From a bacterium (GTDB lineage Bacteria; Patescibacteriota; Minisyncoccia; Phycocordibacterales; UBA2100): a stretch of 33,195 bases of DNA. A program made the translations under genes and the position numbers. The stretch covers positions 1 to 33,195 of the forward strand of contig JAUSGQ010000010.1 in assembly GCA_030674455.1 (NCBI GenBank), read 5' to 3'. Shown piece by piece: positions 20,817 to 28,693 of this stretch. The notes beneath the pieces are model-generated. The model ran no database searches, was not told the DNA's origin, and saw only the letters and a program-made list of their open reading frames with translations. Within the stretch, counting starts at the first letter, position 1, and every line of letters starts with the position of its first letter.

Positions 20817-21040
20817 CGCCAAACCCGAGCGCAGATTTCCGCAGATGACGATTTTCGAGGTGACTCCTTCGCATTTGGAAGGTGTCTCCTCGGAAATCGT
20901 AAAATATCTCCTCCATGACACCACGGCAAGGTAAGACCTTGCCGTGGATAAGGTCACTCCTCGTGAATTCTGTATTTTGAGGTGTAACCTTGCGTATTTT
21001 TTCTGCGTTTTTCTGCGGCCGGTCTGCGATGTTCTGCGGG
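20807..21040. repeat. Composite repeat region after pyrC
   Basis: Opens with cgcggattgacgc (20807-20819, one change from the recG 13-mer) and cgcagat copies. Then two GAGGTGAC-family repeats (20856-20893 and 20950-20991) flank a perfect 12-bp hairpin ccacggcaaggt/aag/complement (20921-20947). It closes with inverted ctgcg units (ttctgcgtttttctgcgg..., 21000-21040). It looks like a CGCAGAT element with other repeats inserted in it. No gene is visible. Confidence 0.7.
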
Positions 21041-21061
21041 AATGTGCCACAGCATATTCCA

Positions 21062-21090
21062 TTGACTCTCTCTCTCTCTGATTTGCGATA
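21062..21090 (+). promoter_or_regulatory. Sigma-70 type promoter for the small membrane operon
   Basis: TTGACT (21062-21067), 17-nt spacer, GATATT (21085-21090). The leader of ~45 nt includes a full Shine-Dalgarno AAAGGAGG (21128-21135). Confidence 0.65.
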
Positions 21091-21140
21091 TTGCAGTCTG
21101 TTGAGCAGAAACATCGGGTCTTTTCCTAAAGGAGGTAGAC

Positions 21141-21311
21141 ATGCTTCGCATTATATTGGGAACGGTTGTCTATGCTGCAATTCTCGGATTTACTGTGGGA
21201 GCGGTACTTCATTCTGTGACGAGATTGAAGGAACTGGGGCTGAATACAATTGTGATTTCAGCCGCCGTCTTCGTTGTCGCCATACTGGCGACAATGGCAA
21301 GATCCCTTTGA
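21141..21311 (+). CDS. Small membrane protein, 56 aa
   Basis: Begins MLRIILGTVVYAAILGF and ends ATMARSL. Two predicted membrane helices (about 4-24 and 35-53) joined by a short loop with charged residues (HSVTRLKELG). A strong Shine-Dalgarno AAAGGAGG lies 5 nt before the ATG, and a near-consensus promoter lies at 21062-21090, so expression is well supported. A stem (21317-21343) follows the stop. Family unknown. Confidence 0.7.
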   Translation: MLRIILGTVVYAAILGFTVGAVLHSVTRLKELGLNTIVISAAVFVVAILATMARSL

Positions 21312-21316
21312 TTCTT

Positions 21317-21355
21317 CCCCGAGTGCCAGCCGTGCACTCGGGGTCGCTGATTTTT
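21317..21355 (+). terminator. Intrinsic terminator-like stem after the 56-aa gene
   Basis: Arms ccccgagtgc and gcactcgggg (21317-21326, 21334-21343), then a short T-run at about 21351-21355. Its distance from the stem weakens it, so some transcription may continue to the next gene. Confidence 0.65.
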
Positions 21356-21425
21356 ATCTCGTCCGATTGACTCCAATTCTGCAATTTGCGATAGTTCCTA
21401 TTCGATCTTTGGAGAAAGGAAAAAC

Positions 21426-21731
21426 ATGGTCACTTTGTTATTTGGTTACCTATTGGTAACCTTTGGATTTATCGTTTTGTTCATCCTGTGGCCAGAATTT
21501 GTCTTAATTGACTTCTCGCCCTTTGAGGGCAAGGAAAGGGTTCAGATAAAGCAACTGGCTAACGCAGGAGCAGTCCTTCACATAACGATAGTATTTATAG
21601 TCACGTTTGCCTTCTATCTTGATTTGAAGGACTCGATAATAACAACATTGGTCGCGACGTTTTGTTTTCTTTACATCGTAACGACCATGCTCTGCTATGT
21701 AATAGTTCGCAGAGTGTTAAGGAACCCCTGA
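21426..21731 (+). CDS. Three-helix membrane protein, 101 aa, unknown
   Basis: Membrane segments at about residues 3-25, 48-66 and 73-95. A conserved-looking acidic/aromatic loop (WPEFVLIDFSPFEGKERVQIKQ) follows helix 1. Translation signal is GGAGAAAGG ending 6 nt before the ATG. It follows the 56-aa gene by 114 nt and may share its promoter. The stop lies in a stem (21725-21752). No family recognised. The use of Shine-Dalgarno sites sets this pair apart from the leaderless genes around it. Confidence 0.65.
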   Translation: MVTLLFGYLLVTFGFIVLFILWPEFVLIDFSPFEGKERVQIKQLANAGAVLHITIVFIVTFAFYLDLKDSIITTLVATFCFLYIVTTMLCYVIVRRVLRNP

Positions 21732-21752
21732 TTGTTTGGCCAACAGTCGGGG
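21725..21752 (+). terminator. Stem containing the stop of the 101-aa gene
   Basis: cccctgattgtt pairs with aacagtcgggg (one bulge and a wobble). The TGA at 21729-21731 is in the left arm. No T-run follows. Confidence 0.5.
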
Positions 21753-21784
21753 GTGAAGTTTATCTGCGCTATTGCATTAACACT

Positions 21785-21805
21785 CACACAAGTCTGACTT
21801 GTGTG
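21785..21805. repeat. AGTCTGACT-core palindrome, short copy
   Basis: cacacaagtctgacttgtgtg, self-complementary except the central base. It lies between the convergent 101-aa gene and ftsH. Confidence 0.8.
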
Positions 21806-21813
21806 AGGCTGGT

Positions 21814-21831
21814 ACCTGTAGACGGTCCGCG
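21814..21831. repeat. ACCTGTAGACGGTC(C/T)GCG repeat, copy 1
   Basis: acctgtagacggtccgcg, just downstream of ftsH. Copy 2 (one base different) is at 30742-30759, just downstream of the DoxX gene. Confidence 0.65.
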
Positions 21832-21839
21832 CCTCGGTT

Positions 21840-23774
21840 TTAGACAATCGGCTGATGCTCAATATCCTGTTTCTTTTTTGGCGTAATGCCATGGGCTATC
21901 AAAATCTTTTCAAAATCATCGCGCTCTATCGTTTCGACTTCTATCAATTTCTGCGCAATCGCGTCCATCGCTCCGCGGTGTTTCTTGATGACCCCTTCCG
22001 CTTTCTTGAGAGCGCCGTTAATGATGCTTTTCACCTCCGAGTCAATCAGAGCCGCGACTTCTTCCGACTGTTCCCCGTTTTCTATTCCAGCCCCAAACAT
22101 CGTGCGGCCTAAAGCCGGGTCAAACGCCATCGGCCCCATTTTGTCGGACATTCCGTAGCGCGTGACCATGTCGCGCGCGAGCGCCGTCAAGACTTGCAAG
22201 TCGTTCGAGGCGCCCGTTGTTATATCATCAAATATCGTCTTTTCCGCGACGTAACCGCCCAAAGATACGGCAATGTCGTCCAAGAATTCCTTGCGCGACT
22301 GCATTCGCCTCTCATCTATCGGGAGCTTGAGGGTGTAGCCGGCGGCGCGCCCGCGGCTGATAATCGAGACTTTGTGTACGGGGTCGGCATACGGAAGCAC
22401 AGAAGCGATAATCGCGTGCCCCGCCTCGTGATACGCGGTGATTTCCTTCTCCTTCTTGTTGAGCACATGGCTGCGCCGCTCGGGGCCCAGCATTACCTTT
22501 TCAATCGAGCGGATGAGGTCGTATTGCGTGATTTCTTTGCGCTCCTCGCGCGCGGCAAGAATCGCCGCTTCGTTCATGAGGTTGGCGAGGTCGGCTCCGG
22601 AAAATCCCGGGGTGCGCTCGGCAATCACGATTAATTTCACGTCGGGTCCGAACGGCTTTTTGCGTGCGTGGACTTTTAGGATGTCCTCGCGGTCTTTCCT
22701 GTCCGGCAAATCAATTGTTACGCGCCTGTCGAAACGGCCCGGGCGCACGAGTGCGGGGTCCAAAACATCCGGCCGGTTCGTCGCCGCCATAACGATGACT
22801 TTTTCGTTCACCTCGAACCCGTCCATTTCAACGAGGATTTGGTTCAGGGTCTGTTCACGCTCGTCGTTGCCGCCGCCCACGCCGGAGCCGCGCACCCGCC
22901 CTATCGCATCAATTTCATCCACGAACAAAATCGAAGGCGCGGCTTTCTTTGCTATTTGGAACGTATCGCGCACTCGCGAAGCGCCGACTCCCACGAACAT
23001 CTCGACGAATTCCGAACCGGAGATGGAGAAGAACGGCACGCCCGCCTCCCCTGCGACAGCGCGAGCAAGCAGCGTTTTTCCCGTACCGGCCGCGCCCATC
23101 AAAAGCACTCCCTTGGGAATACGCGCGCCGATGTCCAAGAACTTCTTAGGATTCTTGAGGAAATCAACTATTTCCAGAAGCTCCGATTTGGCCTCTTTGG
23201 CTCCTGCGACGTCGGCAAAAGTTACTCTCTGCCCTTCATCTTCCGGAGAAACGAGACGCGCCATTGATTTTCCGAATGTGAGCGCCTGCATACCTCCCGC
23301 TTTCACCTGCCGCGAGAGATACCAAATGATTCCGAAGAGAAGAAGAACGGGGATGAGCAGAGGTGCGAGAGTCAAGAACCAGAATCGAACCCCGCCCTCG
23401 TCTTTTATATCAATCTTAACAATGTCTATCTTTTCTTTGGGAACTCCGTAATTTGAAAGCGTCTGCGTGAAAGATGTTTCAGTTTCCTTTCGAGAAGTCT
23501 TCTCGGTCTTGTCGACATAGGTTGCCTTTATGGTATCGCCCTCGATGGTGACGGAGGATATCTTTCCCGCGTTGATGTCGGTGGCTATTTGAGAAAGTGG
23601 AACTACCTCTTTTTCCGCGCTTATATATTGTTTTACCGAAGAGTACAGCGTCGAGAGAATCAGGAAAATGACGAATGCCGTCAAGAGCTGCATCCAAAGG
23701 CTCGGCCCTGAAGATGCGCCGGGATTTCTCGGCTTTCGCGGTCGTTGATTTTTACGTTCTGGAATAGTAGCCAT
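21840..23774 (-). CDS. ftsH: ATP-dependent zinc metalloprotease FtsH
   Basis: Membrane-bound AAA+ protease for quality control of membrane and short-lived proteins. 644 aa. Seen: helix 1 (about 27-45), a small outside domain, helix 2 (about 129-154), Walker [12 protein letters not shown] (about 230), pore loop [15 protein letters not shown], Walker [12 protein letters not shown], second region of homology ([18 protein letters not shown]), [14 protein letters not shown], and the zinc site HEAGH (about 450) with the third ligand Asp in TTGASNDLQ. All key residues are intact. TATAAT lies 8 nt before the ATG at 23774 with no Shine-Dalgarno. The C-terminus ends shortly after the protease domain ([12 protein letters not shown]). 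Confidence 0.97.
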   Translation of the reverse strand: MATIPERKNQRPRKPRNPGASSGPSLWMQLLTAFVIFLILSTLYSSVKQYISAEKEVVPLSQIATDINAGKISSVTIEGDTIKATYVDKTEKTSRKETETSFTQTLSNYGVPKEKIDIVKIDIKDEGGVRFWFLTLAPLLIPVLLLFGIIWYLSRQVKAGGMQALTFGKSMARLVSPEDEGQRVTFADVAGAKEAKSELLEIVDFLKNPKKFLDIGARIPKGVLLMGAAGTGKTLLARAVAGEAGVPFFSISGSEFVEMFVGVGASRVRDTFQIAKKAAPSILFVDEIDAIGRVRGSGVGGGNDEREQTLNQILVEMDGFEVNEKVIVMAATNRPDVLDPALVRPGRFDRRVTIDLPDRKDREDILKVHARKKPFGPDVKLIVIAERTPGFSGADLANLMNEAAILAAREERKEITQYDLIRSIEKVMLGPERRSHVLNKKEKEITAYHEAGHAIIASVLPYADPVHKVSIISRGRAAGYTLKLPIDERRMQSRKEFLDDIAVSLGGYVAEKTIFDDITTGASNDLQVLTALARDMVTRYGMSDKMGPMAFDPALGRTMFGAGIENGEQSEEVAALIDSEVKSIINGALKKAEGVIKKHRGAMDAIAQKLIEVETIERDDFEKILIAHGITPKKKQDIEHQPIV

Positions 23775-23782
23775 ATCGGGGA

Positions 23783-23788
23783 ATTATA
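23783..23788 (-). promoter_or_regulatory. -10 box (TATAAT) for ftsH
   Basis: Consensus TATAAT ends 8 nt before the ATG at 23774. Confidence 0.6.
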
Positions 23789-23829
23789 CATAAATCGCAT
23801 CTTCGGGCTAGCATTCTGGCGCATATTAC

Positions 23830-23871
23830 ATGTCATCGTCTCATGTCCGGCCAGACATTACATGATGACAT
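23830..23871. repeat. Palindrome, TGTCCGGCC family, copy 3
   Basis: Outer arms atgtcatc(g)tc.. / ..(a)tgatgacat and inner atgtccggccagacat. It lies in the divergent spacer between ftsH and the patatin-like gene, between the two -10 boxes. Confidence 0.85.
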
Positions 23872-23902
23872 CGCATTTCAACTCCTTCGTTATCGCGCGT
23901 GA

Positions 23903-23908
23903 TATAGT
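23903..23908 (+). promoter_or_regulatory. -10 box (TATAGT) for leaderless patatin-smpB transcript
   Basis: TATAGT then 6 nt (tttgcc) then the ATG at 23915. Confidence 0.6.
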
Positions 23909-23914
23909 TTTGCC

Positions 23915-24751
23915 ATGCAAGAGAGAGAATTGACGGCAATTGTATGTTCAGGCGGCGGGATGCGCAATGCGCACGGCGCAGGATTTTTGTATGCGCTTGC
24001 AATGCAATTGGGCATAACAAAACCCGATGTGATGATTGGTTCATCAGGCGACGGCGGAAATGTACTCTACTTTTCTGCCGCACAATACGAAAGCATGAAA
24101 CGCATCTGGACCGAACTTCTTTCCACTCCGAAGTTCATATCCCCTTTGCGCTTCTGGCGCATGATGGACATAAACTATCTCGTTGATACCGTATTTAAAA
24201 ATCAGGAGCCACTCAATATTTCTAAACTAAACTCCTCTGCCATACACTGGTTTGTGCCTATAGAAGACTTTGATACTGGGCAAACACGATATGTAAGCGT
24301 CAAAGATGCACTTGACCCCTTTGAGGTATTGCGCGCAACAACCGCTCTTCCCATTTTTTTCGGGCAGAAAGTGCCGATTGCCGGCAAACGCTATCTTGAC
24401 GGAGAATTCGGACCAATTCTCCAGGACCATGTAACTCAAGCTCTTCGTCAGGGAGTCAAGAAAATCCTCGTCATCAATCACACGTCGCCATGGACTGCTG
24501 TTTCGCGCGCGGTCATTAGGGGATATGCGGCTCATGTGCCTCACGGCATGCGCGATGCCATAATCAGAGATATTTCCACCAATGTTTTTCAAATGAAAGC
24601 GCCCGGAACTCATGTGATTGCAGTTGCACCGCAAAACCTTCCCGCAGGTACATTAACCCGCGACCAAAAGAAACTGCAAAAAACTTTTGACCAAGGCGTA
24701 GCAGATGCACTTTCGATTGAAAAAGAATTGCGAGAACTTTTTGCTGTATGA
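23915..24751 (+). CDS. Patatin-like phospholipase family protein
   Basis: 278 aa with the patatin order: oxyanion loop CSGGGMRNAHGAGFLYAL at the N-terminus, the nucleophile elbow, then ALPIFFGQKVPIAGKRYLDGEFG with the dyad Asp in DGE. The elbow reads IGSSGDGG, giving G-S-S-G-D rather than the strict GxSxG, so activity is uncertain. The rest (VKKILVINH, IIRDISTNVFQMK) fits the bacterial family. No signal peptide or membrane helix. -10 box 6 nt before the ATG. Its TGA overlaps the ATG of smpB (ATGA at 24748), so the two are translationally coupled; a functional link to trans-translation is not obvious. Confidence 0.83.
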   Translation: MQERELTAIVCSGGGMRNAHGAGFLYALAMQLGITKPDVMIGSSGDGGNVLYFSAAQYESMKRIWTELLSTPKFISPLRFWRMMDINYLVDTVFKNQEPLNISKLNSSAIHWFVPIEDFDTGQTRYVSVKDALDPFEVLRATTALPIFFGQKVPIAGKRYLDGEFGPILQDHVTQALRQGVKKILVINHTSPWTAVSRAVIRGYAAHVPHGMRDAIIRDISTNVFQMKAPGTHVIAVAPQNLPAGTLTRDQKKLQKTFDQGVADALSIEKELRELFAV

Positions 24752-25194
24752 GCTTAATTGAAAATAAGAGAGTCGGATTCGATTACGAGATTCTCGAGAC
24801 ACTTGAGGCGGGTTTGGAGTTGCTGGGGTTTGAAGTGAAGTCGCTTCGCGCCGGGCAGGGGTCTCTGAAGGGCGCGCACGTCGTCGCGCGCGGTGGCGAG
24901 GCATATCTCGTGGGCGCAACCATCCCCGCGTGGCAGCCGGCGAACGCGCCAAAATCGTATGACCCCGAAAGAACGCGCAGATTATTGCTTTCAAAGAAAG
25001 AGATTATGCGAGTCGCATCGGCAGAATCCGAAAAGGGATTGACAATAGTACCTCTCTCGGTGTATAATAAAAAGCACAAACTGAAGCTCGGAATCGCGAT
25101 TGCGCGCGGTAAGAAAACAGCAGACAAACGTCACTCTATACGCGCCCGCGAAGAAGAGCGCAGGATGGATAGAACTTTGAAAAAGTACCTGTGA
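24748..25194 (+). CDS. smpB: SsrA-binding protein SmpB
   Basis: Binds tmRNA and brings it to stalled ribosomes. 148 aa, normal length. Visible: NKRVGFDYEILETLEAGLELLGFEVKSLRAG (OB-fold start), SLKGAHVV, KSYDPERTRRLLLSKKEI, and the basic C-terminal tail GKKTADKRHSIRAREEERRMDRTLKKYL that enters the mRNA channel. It starts inside the patatin stop (ATGA) and its RNA partner begins 41 nt after its own stop, so the two halves of the system are adjacent. Confidence 0.97.
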   Translation: MSLIENKRVGFDYEILETLEAGLELLGFEVKSLRAGQGSLKGAHVVARGGEAYLVGATIPAWQPANAPKSYDPERTRRLLLSKKEIMRVASAESEKGLTIVPLSVYNKKHKLKLGIAIARGKKTADKRHSIRAREEERRMDRTLKKYL

Positions 25195-25203
25195 TTAGTC
25201 GGT

Positions 25204-25239
25204 CCCCGAATGCATTTGAAACTCAAATGCAACCGGGGG
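25204..25239 (+). promoter_or_regulatory. Hairpin between smpB and tmRNA
   Basis: ccccg..atgcatttga / tcaaatgca..cgggg with a short loop. Its right arm overlaps the first bases of tmRNA, so it may mark the processing site of a joint smpB-ssrA transcript. Confidence 0.55.
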
Positions 25240-25632
25240 ATGATTTGATTCGACAGGGGCATAGATAGCGACATGTGCGCCACGGGAGCGAGCGTCTCCC
25301 ATATCAACACTCAAATTCTAAGTGCGAACAAAGTAGCACGGGCAATCTTGTCACCTATACAGGTGGCAGACTTGCAGCCCGCTTACGCTCTCGTAGCCTA
25401 AGCGCCGTCCACGAAGCCGATGCTTGATTAAGCTTCGCTGGGCGTAAGAAAATTCAAGTACTGATGCGCAGGGCCCTCTGCGTATCTAAGACTTCGGGCT
25501 CGGCAATGCATTATTCTGTTTATCTTACAGATGCAAAGCTTAAATCCGCTTCGGCGGGCCAAGATATCCAACGCGGCGTAGTATCATCCGAAATCTATCT
25601 CTTGGACGGGAGCTCACTACTCCCCATCTCCA
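25236..25632 (+). ncRNA. ssrA: Transfer-messenger RNA (tmRNA)
   Basis: Rescues stalled ribosomes by adding a degradation tag. The 5' end GGGGATGATTTGATTCGAC pairs with 3' CATCTCC (one wobble), discriminator A at 25632; T arm GGGAG-CTCACTA-CTCCC. CCA is not encoded. The most likely tag frame starts at the GCG at 25324 and stops at 25399 (TAA): ANKVARAILS...PAYALVA, 25 residues, longer than usual but with the hydrophobic end typical of tags. A small stem (cacct/aggtg) lies within the tag region. One-piece form, directly after smpB. Confidence 0.93.
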
Positions 25633-25684
25633 CACGTTTACGAAAATCTCCGCGCGAGCGGAGATTTTTGTTTAGATAGCGTGA

Positions 25685-26137
25685 CTAGGGCGCAGGCAGC
25701 TCCCTTCTCGGCGGCAGTTCGGTAGCGGTTTGTGTCGGGGATGTCTGTGCAGTTGGGGTAACGATGGAAATCTTTGCGAGCGTCGCCCGAAGCTCGGCTA
25801 TTTTTTGCGGGTCCAGAGCTTGCTTTTCAAGTAGTGAGATTTGCTCCAAAAGCCATGCATATGCACCGGGACTTATCCCCCCGCTCCTTCTTGCTGTATC
25901 TATCTGCCGCTCGATATCAATAAGATTCATTGACCTCTTTCCGCTTTCTTGCCGGGCGTTTGTTTGCGGGTCTGAAGATTCTATTGCGTCTCTCGTGTCT
26001 TCGTTTCCGCTTCCCTGTTCAGTTGCACGGTCGCTGTTATTTTTGACGGCAATATAGCCGGCACACGCAATAATAAGCGCCGCAATGACGAGCGGAATAA
26101 GCGGGATAAATCCTCTGGTGCATAAGGACCTTTTCAT
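25685..26137 (-). CDS. Membrane-anchored hypothetical protein, ~150 aa
   Basis: Starts MKRSLCTRGFIPLIPLVIAALIIACAGYIAVKN: an RGFIPL sequence before one hydrophobic helix, a pattern common in this lineage for exported or anchored proteins. The rest is outside: an acidic/polar linker, a helical segment (LIDIERQIDTARRSGG...AWLLEQISLLEKQALDPQKIAELRATLAKI) and a Thr/Pro tail. An ATG three codons earlier (26146) is also possible. No family recognised. It lies just after tmRNA, convergent with it; the last 45 bases between hold a short hairpin (tctccgcgcgagcggaga). Confidence 0.65.
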   Translation of the reverse strand: MKRSLCTRGFIPLIPLVIAALIIACAGYIAVKNNSDRATEQGSGNEDTRDAIESSDPQTNARQESGKRSMNLIDIERQIDTARRSGGISPGAYAWLLEQISLLEKQALDPQKIAELRATLAKISIVTPTAQTSPTQTATELPPRRELPAP

Positions 26138-26201
26138 AGCGTACAATCCATTGTAACGCTTTAATTTGCTTTTCGGACAAACAACAGTGGATTACTAACA
26201 C

Positions 26202-26225
26202 AAAACCGCCCCGTTAGGCGGTTTT
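26202..26225. terminator. Bidirectional intrinsic terminator
   Basis: aaaaccgcc / ggcggtttt with a 6-base loop (ccgtta). It follows the 82-aa gene on the minus strand. Confidence 0.88.
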
Positions 26226-26243
26226 ATGTTACCTCTCTGATTA

Positions 26244-26492
26244 TTAGAAGGCCGCCGGATTTGTACCAGGATTTACGTTATCCGTACCGGGAACAATGTT
26301 CTGGTCGGGAAGCTGGGTAGGTATAGTAACGTTTATATCGCCTGTTTGCGGTGTTGCCGGCGCGGGGGTTCCGTACAAGCGGAACCACAGGATGCCCAAT
26401 ATTACTACCGCAATTAGTACGATAACAGCCACTGCCCAACCCGCAGCTCCATCGTCTCTGGCTGGTGTGTTCACAATCGTTGATTCTGCCAT
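26244..26492 (-). CDS. Single-pass membrane protein, 82 aa
   Basis: Short polar N-terminus, one strongly hydrophobic helix (about residues 18-39, WAVAVIVLIAVVILGILWF), then a Pro/Thr/Asn-rich outside tail (APATPQTGDINVTIPTQLPDQ). Followed by a clear terminator. The ~70 bases upstream are AT-rich with TATAAG 13 nt before the ATG. Unrecognised; small tail-rich proteins of this kind occur widely in reduced genomes. Confidence 0.65.
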   Translation of the reverse strand: MAESTIVNTPARDDGAAGWAVAVIVLIAVVILGILWFRLYGTPAPATPQTGDINVTIPTQLPDQNIVPGTDNVNPGTNPAAF

Positions 26493-26562
26493 AAAGAATT
26501 ATTTACTTATATTAAGTAATAATGCAGCATTATAGTCTCCTAAGATAAAGTTCTCGTGAATG

Positions 26563-28092
26563 CTAGACATACCCCGGGAAGAAATCCTTTTTAATCTGTA
26601 CGGGGCTTACTCCTATTCCTTTAAGAACATCCTCGAATGCCACGACCATTCCGTGAGGCCCAGAAAGGTAGAACATGCTTTCTCGATAATCGGGAACCTC
26701 GCGCACGATTGTTTGAGCATCAAGCCGCGCAGCTGCGGCACCCTCTGTATAAATATAGACGGTTTTTAAACCGAGTTTCATTTGCGCTTCATCGAAAATT
26801 TCCCGATACGCGACATCCGCCGAAGTTTTGTTGGAATAGAAAAGTACAATGGAACGCTGTTCCCGCTTATCGAGCAGATACTGAACCATGCTGCGGAACG
26901 GCGTAATGCCGATTCCGCCGGCAATGAACACCAGCTTCTTATCCGTACCTTTCGGCAAAGTAAAATCCCCCGCGCGCTCGGAGGCGACAATAGTCTCGCC
27001 CACGAGCATGGCAAGGAATTTCTTTTTAAAACTGCTTCCACTTGGATAGAACTTCACGCCAAGCCGCACATCTTTCTCGATGGACGAAGAGGCAATGGTA
27101 AAGAACCGCCGTATGCCTCGCGTGTCAGACCAAGGATGCCACAAAGTCCATTCCATGTATTGGCCTGGCTGGAATACGGGTTTCTTGTCGGGCGAAAAAA
27201 CAAATTCATAGACATCACTGGTGAGCCGGTTCTTTTCTTTCAGAGTGAGAACAAGTTTCTGCTTATGGCCTACGAGATATGAAAAAGCATTACCGAGGAG
27301 GAGCGCAAGTTCCGGCGTCGAGTATATGCTTCCAAGATGCACGAATGGAGGAAACAAGAAACCGACAAGCGCCCCGTATGCAATTCGCAAAATCCGCGTC
27401 GGAGGAGTCGTGAAAGGTTCCGTCAGCATTATGGTGGCAAGAAAAAAAATCGGGCTGTACAGCAGAATATCGGCAACTGCAGAGTAAACGTTGCCGCCAT
27501 TCACGAAAGTGAATCCAACGATGATTAGAAGTGCGGCACCCAAAAACGAAAGCACTAAATCGAAGCGCTGCATCTTTCTTACAACGAGAAGTCCGCCGGC
27601 AATCACAAACGGCAACATCGCAAGCGTGCCGACCCACCATGTTGCCGATTCATTCAGTGTGAACGCGGTAATTGCCACTGCAATCGCCGCCGGATTGAAG
27701 ATATGTTTCTTCTCTATCGCGAGAATGTATTTGGAAGCGGAGGCGAGAGCCGCGGCTAATCCGGCGAGCGAAAGAAAATTCACGTCAAGCAATGAAGACG
27801 CAGGGGTAATGATGAGCGCCAAAATAAACGCGGTGATAAAAGTCGATTCTGGATTCGATGGCGCCTGAAAGGCTAGGGCGAATATTTTGTTCGCTATCCA
27901 TGCGACAGCAAATATGTATGCTGCAGAAAACGCAATAAAAAGCGGCGAATACGCCAGAAGTCCGAAGAAACCCAAGGCGGCCGCGGCGACAAGAAGAAAT
28001 ATCAGCTCGTAAAGCACGAGCCGATACATTGTTATCTTGTTCAGGAAATTATCTATCGCGCGCATAAACGTGTCGGCAGAGAATGCAAACAC
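26563..28092 (-). CDS. RnfD/NqrB-like membrane domain fused to FAD/NAD oxidoreductase
   Basis: 509 aa. Residues ~25-270 are hydrophobic with about nine helices. EKKHIFNPAAIAVAITAF and LATIMLTEPFTTPP resemble the NqrB/RnfD membrane subunits. Residues ~280-509 are a ferredoxin-NADP reductase-type module: FQPGQYMEWTL, the FAD motif RRFFTIASS, the nucleotide motif FIAGGIGITPFRSM and the C-terminal YLSGPHGMV. No [2Fe-2S] cysteine motif, and no other Rnf/Nqr subunits nearby. Electron flow between NAD(P)H and a membrane acceptor is the likely role. GTG start at 28092; an ATG at 28065 is the alternative. Lies 18 nt after DUF1003. Confidence 0.85.
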   Translation of the reverse strand: MFAFSADTFMRAIDNFLNKITMYRLVLYELIFLLVAAAALGFFGLLAYSPLFIAFSAAYIFAVAWIANKIFALAFQAPSNPESTFITAFILALIITPASSLLDVNFLSLAGLAAALASASKYILAIEKKHIFNPAAIAVAITAFTLNESATWWVGTLAMLPFVIAGGLLVVRKMQRFDLVLSFLGAALLIIVGFTFVNGGNVYSAVADILLYSPIFFLATIMLTEPFTTPPTRILRIAYGALVGFLFPPFVHLGSIYSTPELALLLGNAFSYLVGHKQKLVLTLKEKNRLTSDVYEFVFSPDKKPVFQPGQYMEWTLWHPWSDTRGIRRFFTIASSSIEKDVRLGVKFYPSGSSFKKKFLAMLVGETIVASERAGDFTLPKGTDKKLVFIAGGIGITPFRSMVQYLLDKREQRSIVLFYSNKTSADVAYREIFDEAQMKLGLKTVYIYTEGAAAARLDAQTIVREVPDYRESMFYLSGPHGMVVAFEDVLKGIGVSPVQIKKDFFPGYV

Positions 28093-28110
28093 AAACCACG
28101 CCCCGCCGAA

Positions 28111-28554
28111 TTACTTCTCCAGCTTTTTCAAAATAGCGAGAGTCATTTCATTTTGATTTTCCAGGTGTTCTAAAACAGTCTCCACCTCTCGCTCTGCTTT
28201 TGTGTTTACCTCATAATCGGCTTCCGCTCTCGCTTCCGCGTGCTTTCCCTGCAGATTCTGCACAATGAGGAGCATCGGCATGAGAAAAAGCTGAATCATG
28301 TTGGATATGAGGAGCCACAGGACAAATGCCGGATACGGGTCAAATGTAAGTTCCGAGGGCGCAAGTACATTCCAGCCGAGCCACAGAATAGTCCATGTGA
28401 GGATAAGAAGGAGGAAACCCATCGTGCCGACGCGCTTGGTTATCCAAACAGCAAAACGCTCGAGCGAAGTTAATCTCTCTTTATAAACGGCATTTATGTC
28501 ACGAATTGGTTTTCGCGCTTTTTTCAGCTCTGCTAACGGAAGGGGTTGCTTCAT
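28111..28554 (-). CDS. DUF1003 membrane protein, 147 aa
   Basis: Two membrane helices (about residues 41-63 and 77-99) with the DUF1003 pattern (LTSLERFAVWITKRVGTMGFLLLILTWTILWLGWN, FDPYPAFVLWLLISNMIQLFLMPMLLIVQN). Then a charged coiled-coil tail (EARAEADYEVNTKAEREVETVLEHLENQNE). Start taken at 28554 (MKQPLPLAELKKARKPI); the longer frame to 28641 includes repeat DNA. Function of the family is unknown. Next gene downstream is the RnfD/FNR fusion. Confidence 0.85.
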   Translation of the reverse strand: MKQPLPLAELKKARKPIRDINAVYKERLTSLERFAVWITKRVGTMGFLLLILTWTILWLGWNVLAPSELTFDPYPAFVLWLLISNMIQLFLMPMLLIVQNLQGKHAEARAEADYEVNTKAEREVETVLEHLENQNEMTLAILKKLEK

Positions 28555-28634
28555 ATCTATAGTGTTCCACACAAATGAAAACCGCGCCACCTGCAAATCC
28601 CCAAGGTCTCTCCTCGGGAATTCTTGTATATGAA

Positions 28635-28685
28635 TCCCCAAGGTTTAACCTTGAGAATTTCGCATTTAAGGTTAAACCTTTGGGA
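28635..28685. terminator. 18-bp-arm hairpin after threonine synthase
   Basis: tccccaaggtttaacctt and its complement (one mismatch) around a 15-base loop, 9 nt after the thrC stop. Immediately beyond, 28599-28620 carries a GAGGAGAGACC half-repeat. No U-run, so its role as terminator is an inference. Confidence 0.6.
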
Positions 28686-28693
28686 TTCTCTCC

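Noticed and set aside
22438-23451. 337-codon open frame opposite ftsH
   Set aside because: It is antisense to a complete FtsH with all motifs; the translation is Ser/Arg-rich without family features. Similar long frames opposite alr (7570-8535) and malic enzyme (18684-19487) are rejected for the same reason.
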